Virus record (IMG/VR): IMGVR_UViG_3300045017_000165
Coordinates: 1-64,000 of that record
DNA length: 64,000 nt
Source: a virus
Reading direction: 5' to 3' (one strand)
Within the stretch, counting starts at the first letter, position 1. Every line of letters starts with the position of its first letter. This document shows positions 24,467-32,630 of this stretch, piece after piece. Position numbers and translations under genes: made by a program. The notes under the pieces are model-generated. The model was not told the origin of the DNA and searched no databases. It worked only from the letters and a program-made list of their open reading frames with translations.

Positions 24467-26221
24467 ATGGCGGGCTACTTTAATCAAACGATCAGAAGCT
24501 ATGGTGGTCTGTCTTTAGAATACGAAGACATATCAGAGTCAGATTTTGCTGCCGCTAATGGAGCAGCCTACACCCCTCCAGAGCGTGGTACAGAAAGCAG
24601 AGGCATTCGTCGCATCAACGTTGCCAGGGCTATTCAAATTTTAGCTGAGTGTCCTGGAGTTATTGAAACGTTCCAGTCAGCAGATGCCGAACTCAGGCTT
24701 CCAGCAAACACCGTGCTCGAAGCAACAAACGATGCTGGTAATGGTCGACTATTCTTCGTAAAAAACTCGGGCACCGCAAATGCCAGACTACTGATAAAAG
24801 ACTACTTGGGAAATCTGTTATTCACCCTCTACATGAACACCACTGTAATCGTAGTGGGGAACATGAATAACACGTGGGATTTTTACATGGGGTCTTCTGG
24901 TACCTTCCCTTCCGTAACAGGGGAACCAACCGGGTTTGTAAACACAATGTATGATTCGGTTGTTAGCTTCAATGAGACTTCGCTTCAATTCTCAATATCC
25001 CCAGTTAGCGGCTCTTTTAAATATTTAATACAGGGAGTGGAATACGTAAAAACCGGCACTGACACGGTCAACATAACTAACAACGATGGGGTTTGGTATT
25101 TCTACTACGTCGGTACGGTTTTGACAGCCAGTCAGACCCCGTGGACCATAGGCGACACTACCAAGGCTTTTATTCAAGCTATCTACTGGAATACGCAGGA
25201 TCAAAAAGCCACCGTCATAAACGAGGAGCGCCACGGTTTAGTGATGGACTGGGCTACTCATCGCTATAACCACTTCGTGCAGGGATTAATACCCGAAGAA
25301 TTTAAGTTTGACGCTTCTAACTACATACTACGCGGAGATGGATCGCTAAACACGCACGCTCAAATAGGAGTTACTAACATTGGGAGAGTTTTTGACGAAG
25401 ACTTAGATATCCTTCCCGTCAACTCCACGACTCCCACACAACCGTACGAGCAAATCCTCAGTCCTTACTTAAATGCCCCAGTTCTCTACCGATCTGGAGC
25501 CTCGGGCTTCTGGCGTAAACTTGCTGCAACTGCCTATCCTTTAGCTTGGCAAGCCGGTAATCTGGCGCGGTACAACCAGTGGACAGGAGCTACTTGGCAA
25601 CTAACCACTTGCACTGACAACTACTTCGTAAATTCTTATGTTTGCATTGTTGAAGATCCTCGCCACCCGCTTATTGTATTTTTGGGGCAGAATCAATTTC
25701 CAACCGTTGTCGATGCTGCAAACGAGCTATTCAAAAACCTCGTCACTGCCTTTCCGATGACGGAAGTTTACCCACTTTTTAAGCTAATTTACAAAACTAG
25801 TACAACTTATACAAACCAACCAAAATCAGTTTTATACGCAATCCTGCCAGTTGGCGAAACTGTAGTAGATAACGATCGCTACACGTACGAGTGTGGATAT
25901 AATGGTAACGCTGGTGTGGGTAAGTACATGGATCGTAGTACTGGCACATCTACTTCTGAAGACCCTTTTACTCTCCCTGAAGCATCCTTTATCAGATATA
26001 TAACAGTTCAAACTTCTGCCGACTCCACTGGAACAATAGCATTATATAAGATGACAGACTTAGTGAATCCCCTACTAAGTATGAGTATTACCGCCATTAG
26101 ATACGCGAAGTTTTCGTTCTCTCAATACTTCGCCGCCGATGAGCAGTTCGCCTTAAAGGTTACTTCCGGATCATTCGCAAAGCCTCTAGTCACCATCTGG
26201 ATACAAACTCAATTGGGATAA
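24467..26221 (+). CDS. Tail fibre paralogue, 584 residues
   Basis: It combines an N-terminal attachment region ('QTIRSYGGLSLEYEDISESD'), a module shared with the protein at 23270 (about 60-150), and the large module shared with the fibres at 8686, 11163 and 12578/13077: 'GVEYVKTGTD', 'WYFYYVGTVL', 'VLYRSGASGFW', 'YFVNSYVCIVEDP', 'LFKLIYKTS'. A unique C-terminal domain of about 110 residues ('STGTIALYKMTD') completes it. So it is a fourth member of the fibre family, located 10 kb from the others and fused to different ends. Confidence 0.7.
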   Translation: MAGYFNQTIRSYGGLSLEYEDISESDFAAANGAAYTPPERGTESRGIRRINVARAIQILAECPGVIETFQSADAELRLPANTVLEATNDAGNGRLFFVKNSGTANARLLIKDYLGNLLFTLYMNTTVIVVGNMNNTWDFYMGSSGTFPSVTGEPTGFVNTMYDSVVSFNETSLQFSISPVSGSFKYLIQGVEYVKTGTDTVNITNNDGVWYFYYVGTVLTASQTPWTIGDTTKAFIQAIYWNTQDQKATVINEERHGLVMDWATHRYNHFVQGLIPEEFKFDASNYILRGDGSLNTHAQIGVTNIGRVFDEDLDILPVNSTTPTQPYEQILSPYLNAPVLYRSGASGFWRKLAATAYPLAWQAGNLARYNQWTGATWQLTTCTDNYFVNSYVCIVEDPRHPLIVFLGQNQFPTVVDAANELFKNLVTAFPMTEVYPLFKLIYKTSTTYTNQPKSVLYAILPVGETVVDNDRYTYECGYNGNAGVGKYMDRSTGTSTSEDPFTLPEASFIRYITVQTSADSTGTIALYKMTDLVNPLLSMSITAIRYAKFSFSQYFAADEQFALKVTSGSFAKPLVTIWIQTQLG

Positions 26222-26228
26222 TAAGCCT

Positions 26229-27536
26229 ATGGACAGAATAGTTATAATAAAGAACAACCGAACTTCTGCTGCTGTAGTCTACGAGGGTCAGGAAATAGCT
26301 GCAGAGTCTTCTTACACTATTCAGACAGATGGCGAACTTCTCCGCTTCGCGGGTTGTACCTCGTTAATTCACGACTTGACCGAAGACTCACCACAAACGG
26401 TAATCAACGACGGGTCGAGTGATTTATCCGCAGTTCAGGGAGTGAATTGGCTAACGGGTAACACCGATAAACGTAACAAGGAAGGTGTTCAACTCGTAGA
26501 TATGGTGCTCAGACGGGGACAGCCCGGAGACGATGGATTTACGATAGTTTCTCATGACCTCACTGATCGCACCACTTGGTATCAGGCTTCGGTCCGCGTT
26601 TCTGACTGCTCACTAGTAGATTCTGGAGATCACCTCACTTTTCAGGCAGAGGAGGGAAAGCGCCATTGGGTCAATATTTACTCGAGAAAATTGACTATAG
26701 ATCACAACAAGATCTTACTAAAAGACGGAACACTAGCGAAAGAAGAGGACTTTGCAGTTGTAGTAAAAGTTGATGGAGTCGTAACCACGGAAGGATTTAC
26801 TATCGACTTTACTACAGGGTCAATCACGTTTAGTTCGTCGCAAGAAAACAAAACAATCACCGCAACCTTTAATCACAATGACGTTGACGATGCCTCTAAC
26901 TTCATCGTTAGACCGGTGTCTAACTGCAAATATTTGGTAGAGCACGTAGAAATTCAGTTCTCCAAAAACATGTCGTTTAACGATTCCCATATTCAATTTG
27001 AGGTTTGGGCGGGGGATCCCTCCTACTCTTACTATGGTTCCTACTCAGATGAGATGTTCCACTATGCGTGGGGACAACATGAAAACGTATTATTTAGGGC
27101 GGTCTCTGAAGGCTTGGCGTGGACTATTGCGGCTGGTACGCAAGGAGTCTACGTCCCATTTGACGGTAGTAGTACGATCAGTGCCATTGTCTCTGCTTGG
27201 AACACCTCTAATCCGGACCTAGCTATTACCTGCCTTGGAGATGACTCTCAAGTTCTTGCCGCAGGAGGACTATTTCTTATCGGCGGGTTTGGTCAAATGC
27301 GCACCAGGTACCGCGGAATGCGAGACCTTATCAACTGGTGTAATAATCAATACCCAGTCATCCCGGCGTGTGGTGAACTTCAATATGACATAATGTGCTT
27401 CCCTTTTAGGTACCTCGTTCCTGCCGAATTAAATCCTGCGCAAGGAGCCTTGGTTCGATTATTTAATAAAGACGATGTTGAGCTGACTGGTGAGATCGCA
27501 ACGATTACGTTTTATATGTTAAAGGTGGATCCTTAA
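26229..27536 (+). CDS. Virion structural protein, 435 residues
   Basis: Starts 7 bases after the fibre at 24467. Three beta-rich regions can be seen: an N-terminal domain to about 85, a central domain with 'FAVVVKVDGVVTTEGFTIDF' and 'GSITFSSSQENKTITATFN' (like a cell-adhesion or baseplate beta-sandwich), and a Tyr/Trp-rich C-terminal half ('AGDPSYSYYGSYSDEMF'). No enzyme motif. Likely a baseplate or fibre-base protein because it lies between a fibre and the phospholipase. Family not recognised. Confidence 0.6.
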   Translation: MDRIVIIKNNRTSAAVVYEGQEIAAESSYTIQTDGELLRFAGCTSLIHDLTEDSPQTVINDGSSDLSAVQGVNWLTGNTDKRNKEGVQLVDMVLRRGQPGDDGFTIVSHDLTDRTTWYQASVRVSDCSLVDSGDHLTFQAEEGKRHWVNIYSRKLTIDHNKILLKDGTLAKEEDFAVVVKVDGVVTTEGFTIDFTTGSITFSSSQENKTITATFNHNDVDDASNFIVRPVSNCKYLVEHVEIQFSKNMSFNDSHIQFEVWAGDPSYSYYGSYSDEMFHYAWGQHENVLFRAVSEGLAWTIAAGTQGVYVPFDGSSTISAIVSAWNTSNPDLAITCLGDDSQVLAAGGLFLIGGFGQMRTRYRGMRDLINWCNNQYPVIPACGELQYDIMCFPFRYLVPAELNPAQGALVRLFNKDDVELTGEIATITFYMLKVDP

Positions 27537-27537
27537 G

Positions 27538-28359
27538 ATGAGAGCTTTCGTTTTATCTGGTGGTGGAGCTAAGGGGTCATTTCAAGCAGGAGTGCTGCTG
27601 CAGCTTTTTGAACAGGGAATTGTTCCAGACGCTTTCTTCGGCACTTCCGTCGGTGCCATCAACGCGCTCGGCTACGCCTACGGTGGGGCGGAAAAGCTGG
27701 TGAACTGGTGGCTTAGCGTTAAGGGGCGGGGGGACATACTATATCCGCACGGTATTCAGTGGCTTTGGAATTTCCATCGAATACTAGGGATTACAAACAG
27801 CGGTATATTTTCTACCGCACCACTTAGAAAAATCCTCCGCAACGCAGCAAGTGGAATAGAAACACCAATAGAGGCGGTAAGCTGCTTTGTGGACGTCAAG
27901 TCAGGCAAAACCAGCTACTGCTCTAACAAAACCAGCTCAACTGAGGACTTCGTGGACGCGGTGGTCTCCTCAGCCACTATACCCCTCATAATGGACGCCA
28001 ACCACTACACGGTTGACGGTGGTGTTAGAGAACAAACACCCCTCCAAGAAGCGCTAGACCGCGGCGCTACTGACGTTTATGTCGTGCTCTGCAACCCACT
28101 GCACGAAGATCCCGACCCGTGGAAACCTAAAGCTAAAGTATTCAAGTGGTTTGAAGTTCTCGAGCGCTGCGTGGACGACATCATGTGCCACGAGCTTTTC
28201 ATCAATGATCTGAAGGCACTTCTGAAGAATAAACCGCCGGGCGTCACCTTCCATGTTTACGCTCCCGACAGGCTTTGGATGCGCACAGTAGAGTTTGATC
28301 CGGCGAAAATACGAGACGCGATAGCCGCGGGTAAAGTCGCTAAACCTATTCAAATCTAG
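27538..28359 (+). CDS. Patatin-like phospholipase
   Basis: A 273-residue patatin-family lipid acyl hydrolase, which uses a Ser-Asp dyad to remove acyl chains from phospholipids. The oxyanion loop is 'GGGAKG' (residues 8-13). The nucleophile elbow is 'GTSVG' with Ser37. The catalytic Asp160 is in 'VDGGV'. All family blocks are in order and the length is normal, so it should be active. There is no signal peptide or membrane segment. It lies one base after the structural gene at 26229 and upstream of the long VWDE-repeat protein. It may be carried in the virion to breach the host membrane, or act in the cell late in infection. It is the second lipid hydrolase of the window, with an unrelated fold. 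Confidence 0.92.
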   Translation: MRAFVLSGGGAKGSFQAGVLLQLFEQGIVPDAFFGTSVGAINALGYAYGGAEKLVNWWLSVKGRGDILYPHGIQWLWNFHRILGITNSGIFSTAPLRKILRNAASGIETPIEAVSCFVDVKSGKTSYCSNKTSSTEDFVDAVVSSATIPLIMDANHYTVDGGVREQTPLQEALDRGATDVYVVLCNPLHEDPDPWKPKAKVFKWFEVLERCVDDIMCHELFINDLKALLKNKPPGVTFHVYAPDRLWMRTVEFDPAKIRDAIAAGKVAKPIQI

Positions 28360-28413
28360 GCAGTTACAGCTTGCCTATCGCAAGGTAGGTAGGCATGAGG
28401 TAAACTAGGGTTA

Positions 28414-31176
28414 ATGATAACAGCCACGGTAGGGTACCCAGCCCCAATAGATCTACAGTTAGATGATGGGGCAACGGACAGATACCCGAGAGCATACGTA
28501 TTCACCGATGCTGGGGTCTCTTTAGGAACCGTTGATCTAATTCACCAGGATAAGGGAGACTATACAGGGTTCTTTACCTTTTCTAGCGCCGGGTACTTTC
28601 TTGTACATTTTGTCACCTATCTAGATGCTGCGCGCACAATTGAAGACGTTGATTATACCCGTGACACCGATCTCTACAGGGCTACTATCACCACAGGGCT
28701 TTCTTGCGAGGATCTGGAAGCGATCGCCGATCATGTTTGGGATGAACCTGCTGAAGATCACATAACTCCAGGTTCTACGGGAGCCTACTTAGAAACCGCC
28801 ACCCATCCTGAAATCAACCTAGATTGTGTGGATCTCTCTCAAATAGCTGATGCTGTATGGGAAGAAGCAAAAGCAGGGCACACTACTCCAGATACTTACG
28901 GATATTACTTAGATACTACGGTTTCATCCCGAGCTTCTGAAATTACCGCAGCAGCTATAAAAGCGAAAACCGACCTACTTACATTCACAGGAACAGACGT
29001 CCACGCTGCATTTAGTCCCACCACGCAACAAGACGTAGCAGATAAGGTGTGGGATACCGCCATGGCTTCGCATACGGTAGCGGGGAGCTTTGGTGCAAAT
29101 GCTAATCTTATCGATGAGATTAAAACAGCTGTCGACCAGATTAATGTTGAGACAGACCCTACTCAAATAGCTGGCGCCGTGTGGGATGCAACAAGATTAC
29201 TTCACACAAACGCGGGTTCATTTGGAGAAGCCAATCAAGGGGTTGTCTCAGTAGCGCGCGCCAATAATCTCGATAATCTAAACGCTACCATTTCAAGTAG
29301 GGCGGCAGCCGCTACCGCTGTGTCGAATACCGACCTGACACTTGCCCGAATACAGAACCTAGATAACCTAGATATCGCAGTGTCGACGCGTGCCTCACAA
29401 GTAAGTATGGCGCTAGGGTTTGCGGCTGGAGCCAAAGATGCAACCGTTGCAAAAGACAGCACTGTCGCAAAAGAATCCACTCTTATCGCAATGAACAGTA
29501 CGTTGGTTAATATAGACAACGACACCACTCTATTAGAGTCCAGACTTACCGCTACGAGAGCTGCAAATCTCGATAAGTTAGATGTCAACGTTTCGACAAG
29601 GGCTACGCAAGCATCTGTCGACAATCTGTCGACAATCGTAGCTAAGGACGCAACCGTAGCTAAGGCTGCACAACTAGCCGCGCTTGACGCCAAGATCGGA
29701 ACTCCCGTTACAACGGTATCTGGGGACATCGCAGCAATCAAAACTACAGTGGATGCGGTAAGTACTGCTGTGAACACCTCTGGTGTGATGGTTAAGCCAT
29801 CAGAAAAAGCTGACATAGCTGACAGAGTTTGGGACGAGACGTTGAGCGATCATCTCGTTGCTGGCACTACTGGAGCTAAACTCGATTACCTCGATAACTC
29901 AACCGCAGTGCTTACGCCTGCAGATCTTAGCGCGATTGCAGACTCAGTATGGGACGAAAGCCTTGTAGGACACACGAGCTCGGGTTCTGCTGGCGCCAAC
30001 CAGAACCTCATCGATGAAATAGCTAATGATACTGCTGCTCTGGAAACACGAATCACCGCAGCCCGCGCAACTAACTTAGACAACTTAGACGTAGCTGTGT
30101 CGACTAGAGAAAGCGAAGCAAGTGCTGCAACTCGTTCAAGCGCTAACTTCATCGAACATAATCAAACCCAGACCGACATAGCTAATCTGCAACTCACTAC
30201 GAATAGCATCTCAACTAAAATCGGTAGTCCAATCACGTCTCTCTCTGGCGATATTGCGAGCGTTAAGGCTGATACGACAGCGATCAAAAGTAAAACGAAT
30301 AATCTTCCTTCTGATCCAGCAAGCCAATCAGCAGTTGACTCTAGGTTTAACACCGTCGATGCCACGACTGTAGCGACGCTAAACAATACCACTTTAATCA
30401 AAGTAAAAACCGATAATCTTCCAGCTGATCCAGCGAGTGAGAGTTCAGTTGTAGCTATTCCAACTAATCCAGTTCTAGTCACAGATCCGCGCCTATCAAG
30501 ACTCGACGTAAACGTATCTACAAGAGCCACACCTGCCGATCTCGCTAACCTCGCCACCAAGAACGACATTCTTCTGACCGAGGCTGCGATCATCGGTGGT
30601 ATTGATATTGTCGACGCTAAGGTAGATCAATTACCGACCAACGCTGAACTAACTGCAGCACTAGCTCCGATCGCTAAAGAGATCACACTACAGCAAGTGA
30701 AAGCTATTGTAGAAGCAATCCAAATCGCGCAGCTAACCGCGGAGCAAGTTTGGACATACGTAACTAGATCACTCACTGAACCAGTCACAACCGATTTAGA
30801 CCTAGCCCCACTTGCTAAGTCAACCGAGGTTAACGCGGCTAAAGCGGAAATACTCGATGCAATTCCTAAGCACGACATCGATATGACGACCGCGATTAAC
30901 CCCGATACCGACGAAATTGAAGTACAGGTGTGGATGGACTTGGATAACGCTACCATTGAGGATCCATTTAACGCTTCTATCTCCGTGTTCGATGGACTCG
31001 GAGCTCTTATTTTCAGCTCTCCAGTTTCTACAGATCACACTCCACAAGGGGTGTTTAGATTTATCAGAGGCAACGCAAGCGCGCTGCTAAGCCGCAATAA
31101 AACTTATGTCGTTAGCGCCACGATTACTCACGGAACTGAAACCTTACAAAAACTTAAATCCTTCGTGGTGTTCTGA
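28414..31176 (+). CDS. Long tail protein with VWDE repeats and coiled segments, 920 residues
   Basis: The N-terminal 95 residues form a beta-sandwich ('AYVFTDAGVSLGTVDL', 'GYFLVHFVTYLD'). From about 100 to 790 the chain alternates two repeat types: six 'IAD.VWDE....H...GS.GA' units plus one degenerate 'AEQVWTYV', and five 'R..NLD.LDV.VSTRA' units. Between them run helical Ala/Thr/Asp stretches. The C-terminal 100 residues form a second beta-sandwich ending 'TLQKLKSFVVF'. The pattern suits a long, segmented tail fibre or tape-like spacer. A 54-base gap with a small inverted repeat precedes it; the start has no strong ribosome binding site. Confidence 0.65.
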   Translation: MITATVGYPAPIDLQLDDGATDRYPRAYVFTDAGVSLGTVDLIHQDKGDYTGFFTFSSAGYFLVHFVTYLDAARTIEDVDYTRDTDLYRATITTGLSCEDLEAIADHVWDEPAEDHITPGSTGAYLETATHPEINLDCVDLSQIADAVWEEAKAGHTTPDTYGYYLDTTVSSRASEITAAAIKAKTDLLTFTGTDVHAAFSPTTQQDVADKVWDTAMASHTVAGSFGANANLIDEIKTAVDQINVETDPTQIAGAVWDATRLLHTNAGSFGEANQGVVSVARANNLDNLNATISSRAAAATAVSNTDLTLARIQNLDNLDIAVSTRASQVSMALGFAAGAKDATVAKDSTVAKESTLIAMNSTLVNIDNDTTLLESRLTATRAANLDKLDVNVSTRATQASVDNLSTIVAKDATVAKAAQLAALDAKIGTPVTTVSGDIAAIKTTVDAVSTAVNTSGVMVKPSEKADIADRVWDETLSDHLVAGTTGAKLDYLDNSTAVLTPADLSAIADSVWDESLVGHTSSGSAGANQNLIDEIANDTAALETRITAARATNLDNLDVAVSTRESEASAATRSSANFIEHNQTQTDIANLQLTTNSISTKIGSPITSLSGDIASVKADTTAIKSKTNNLPSDPASQSAVDSRFNTVDATTVATLNNTTLIKVKTDNLPADPASESSVVAIPTNPVLVTDPRLSRLDVNVSTRATPADLANLATKNDILLTEAAIIGGIDIVDAKVDQLPTNAELTAALAPIAKEITLQQVKAIVEAIQIAQLTAEQVWTYVTRSLTEPVTTDLDLAPLAKSTEVNAAKAEILDAIPKHDIDMTTAINPDTDEIEVQVWMDLDNATIEDPFNASISVFDGLGALIFSSPVSTDHTPQGVFRFIRGNASALLSRNKTYVVSATITHGTETLQKLKSFVVF
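28711..30765 (+). repeat. VWDE and NLDxLDV protein repeats
   Basis: Within the 920-residue protein, the unit (I/V)AD.VWDE with a His nine residues on and a GS/GT.GA turn occurs six times, with a seventh degenerate copy. A second unit, NLD.LDV.VSTRA, occurs five times in the gaps. The DNA of the copies has diverged, so the repeat is old. Confidence 0.7.
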
Positions 31177-31628
31177 TGCAAGCACTACGCGCTTATTCAC
31201 ACTCAGCCATTCCAATCTTCTTTTTCGAGCCCGCTGAAACGCAGCCCCAAGTAGGGGATCAGCCGCCGGTTGAAAAAGCTTTGGGGTTTCCTCCTGTGGG
31301 TGGTTTTATGGTGGAGTACTCCGGCGATGACCTCTCGCTTTTTGGAGTAAGCGTAGAGGAAGAAAAGGCGCAGGAAGTCCTGTTCGCCATCAATGTACTC
31401 CTACCAGAAGAGCCAGAAACAGTCGTGGCGACATCTGTTAAACGCACTCCAGAGCCTATGTATATTGTAGGTCACGGAGTTAGTAGAAGTCCAGAAGAGT
31501 CAAATATATTCGGCGCTGCGGTTGAAATGGATGCCAATTGGGAGTCAACTGGTATAATCTCTTTATACGTAGCTAAGTTACGAGAGGACGACGCGCCTCT
31601 CGGTCTTGGAGTTGAAATACATGAATAA
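31176..31628 (+). CDS. Hypothetical protein, 150 residues
   Basis: Start shares one base with the preceding stop (TGATG). The chain is Pro/Glu-rich with short beta strands and several 'FGVSVEEE' / 'HGVSRSPEE' / 'FGAAVEMD' / 'LGLGVEIH' turns, which may be four weak internal repeats. No membrane or signal segment. It ends inside the start of the 53-residue GFEKTA protein. Family unknown. Confidence 0.55.
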   Translation: MQALRAYSHSAIPIFFFEPAETQPQVGDQPPVEKALGFPPVGGFMVEYSGDDLSLFGVSVEEEKAQEVLFAINVLLPEEPETVVATSVKRTPEPMYIVGHGVSRSPEESNIFGAAVEMDANWESTGIISLYVAKLREDDAPLGLGVEIHE

Positions 31629-31782
31629 ATCATTTCTGCATGGTTTTGAAAAAACTGCCGCGGCGTCTCTGCCAAAGTGGCTACGTGAGCACCACAAGAC
31701 AATCAATCCGCTCAAAACGCTAAAAAACTTTAGTGGTAAATCTATTCATAAAACCAAAGCCGGAAGGGAGCTGCGCAAATGA
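31621..31782 (+). CDS. Small basic protein with F..GFEKTA N-terminus, 53 residues
   Basis: The frame begins 'MNKSFLHGFEKTAAAS' and ends in a Lys/Arg-rich tail ('KSIHKTKAGRELRK'). It overlaps the preceding stop by 8 bases and the next start by 4, so it is well fitted into the operon. It shares the N-terminal motif with at least six other small head-region proteins. Only the first dozen residues are similar, which suggests a sorting or cleavage signal rather than a domain. The basic tail could bind DNA. Confidence 0.7.
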   Translation: MNKSFLHGFEKTAAASLPKWLREHHKTINPLKTLKNFSGKSIHKTKAGRELRK

Positions 31783-32627
31783 CCAACAAAGTGCGCTGGC
31801 ACGTTTTTGATGACGCCGACGTTGATAGCTTTAACGTCTATAGAGCCATCACTGGTCTAACAGTGACATTCCCAAACGCACTGCAGAGCGGTGATAAGCT
31901 AACATTCGCTGCAACTAGCCCGCAACAGCAGACCGTTACGCTGCGACCCGATGCACCCAGTATCGATACCGTACTAGCTGACATCAACTCACAAGCCAAA
32001 GGAATCGAAGCCTCTAAAAGCACCGATAATACTGAGCTGTTCATCCGCTGCACGGCTAAAACTAATCCCAAACTTAAGCTTTTTTCATGCTCGTTTCTAA
32101 CTCACTTGGGAGAACAGCCAAGGATCATAGTGGCTAAACTCGAATGGTCCGTGGTCGGTAATGTACTTTTTGAAGAGGGTACATCTGCCTATGGGTTCGA
32201 TGACGAGAATGGTGATCCGCTCGATTGGTATCATGTCACCTCAATAAAAGATTCTGTGGAATCAATCCCAAGCCAAGATCAACAAGCATTACTTGTGCCA
32301 GAAGATTTCTGCGTAGTTGAGGGGCGTATTGTCGACATCCAGAACAATCCTATTTCGGGAGCGGAAGTAAAAGCCTCTATTATGATTCCAGTCGGAACTT
32401 CAGATAATGCGGGCATCACAGTCCAATCTAAATCAATGGTTAGCGACAGTCTTGGTCGCTGGAACCTGCCAATTCTTCAAAAACAACAAGTACTTTTTGA
32501 AATTCCGGCAATCCGGTATAATCAAGTCGTAGAGATACCTGAGCAGCCATACATCTTGTTCAAGGATCTGAAACCACTAAACGATCACTACTTTGCGCCA
32601 GCGGGAGAGCCAGAAGGCGGAGTCTAA
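31779..32627 (+). CDS. Virion protein with carboxypeptidase-regulatory-like C-terminus
   Basis: 282 residues. The N-terminal 130 residues are an alpha/beta domain ('SFNVYRAITGLTVTFPNAL', 'CSFLTHLGEQPRI'). Residues about 183-275 form a domain like that at 19341: 'CVVEGRIVDIQNNPISGAEV' then 'GRWNLPIL' and 'VLFEIPAI'. It lies immediately before the portal gene, with a 3-base gap, so it may be a head-tail connector or neck protein. That placement is inference. Confidence 0.6.
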   Translation: MTNKVRWHVFDDADVDSFNVYRAITGLTVTFPNALQSGDKLTFAATSPQQQTVTLRPDAPSIDTVLADINSQAKGIEASKSTDNTELFIRCTAKTNPKLKLFSCSFLTHLGEQPRIIVAKLEWSVVGNVLFEEGTSAYGFDDENGDPLDWYHVTSIKDSVESIPSQDQQALLVPEDFCVVEGRIVDIQNNPISGAEVKASIMIPVGTSDNAGITVQSKSMVSDSLGRWNLPILQKQQVLFEIPAIRYNQVVEIPEQPYILFKDLKPLNDHYFAPAGEPEGGV

Positions 32628-32630
32628 TAA

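Noticed and set aside
29235-30593. Long minus-strand frames opposite the 920-residue protein
   Set aside because: They mirror the regular codon pattern of the VWDE/VSTRA repeats on the plus strand; no ribosome binding sites and low-complexity translations.
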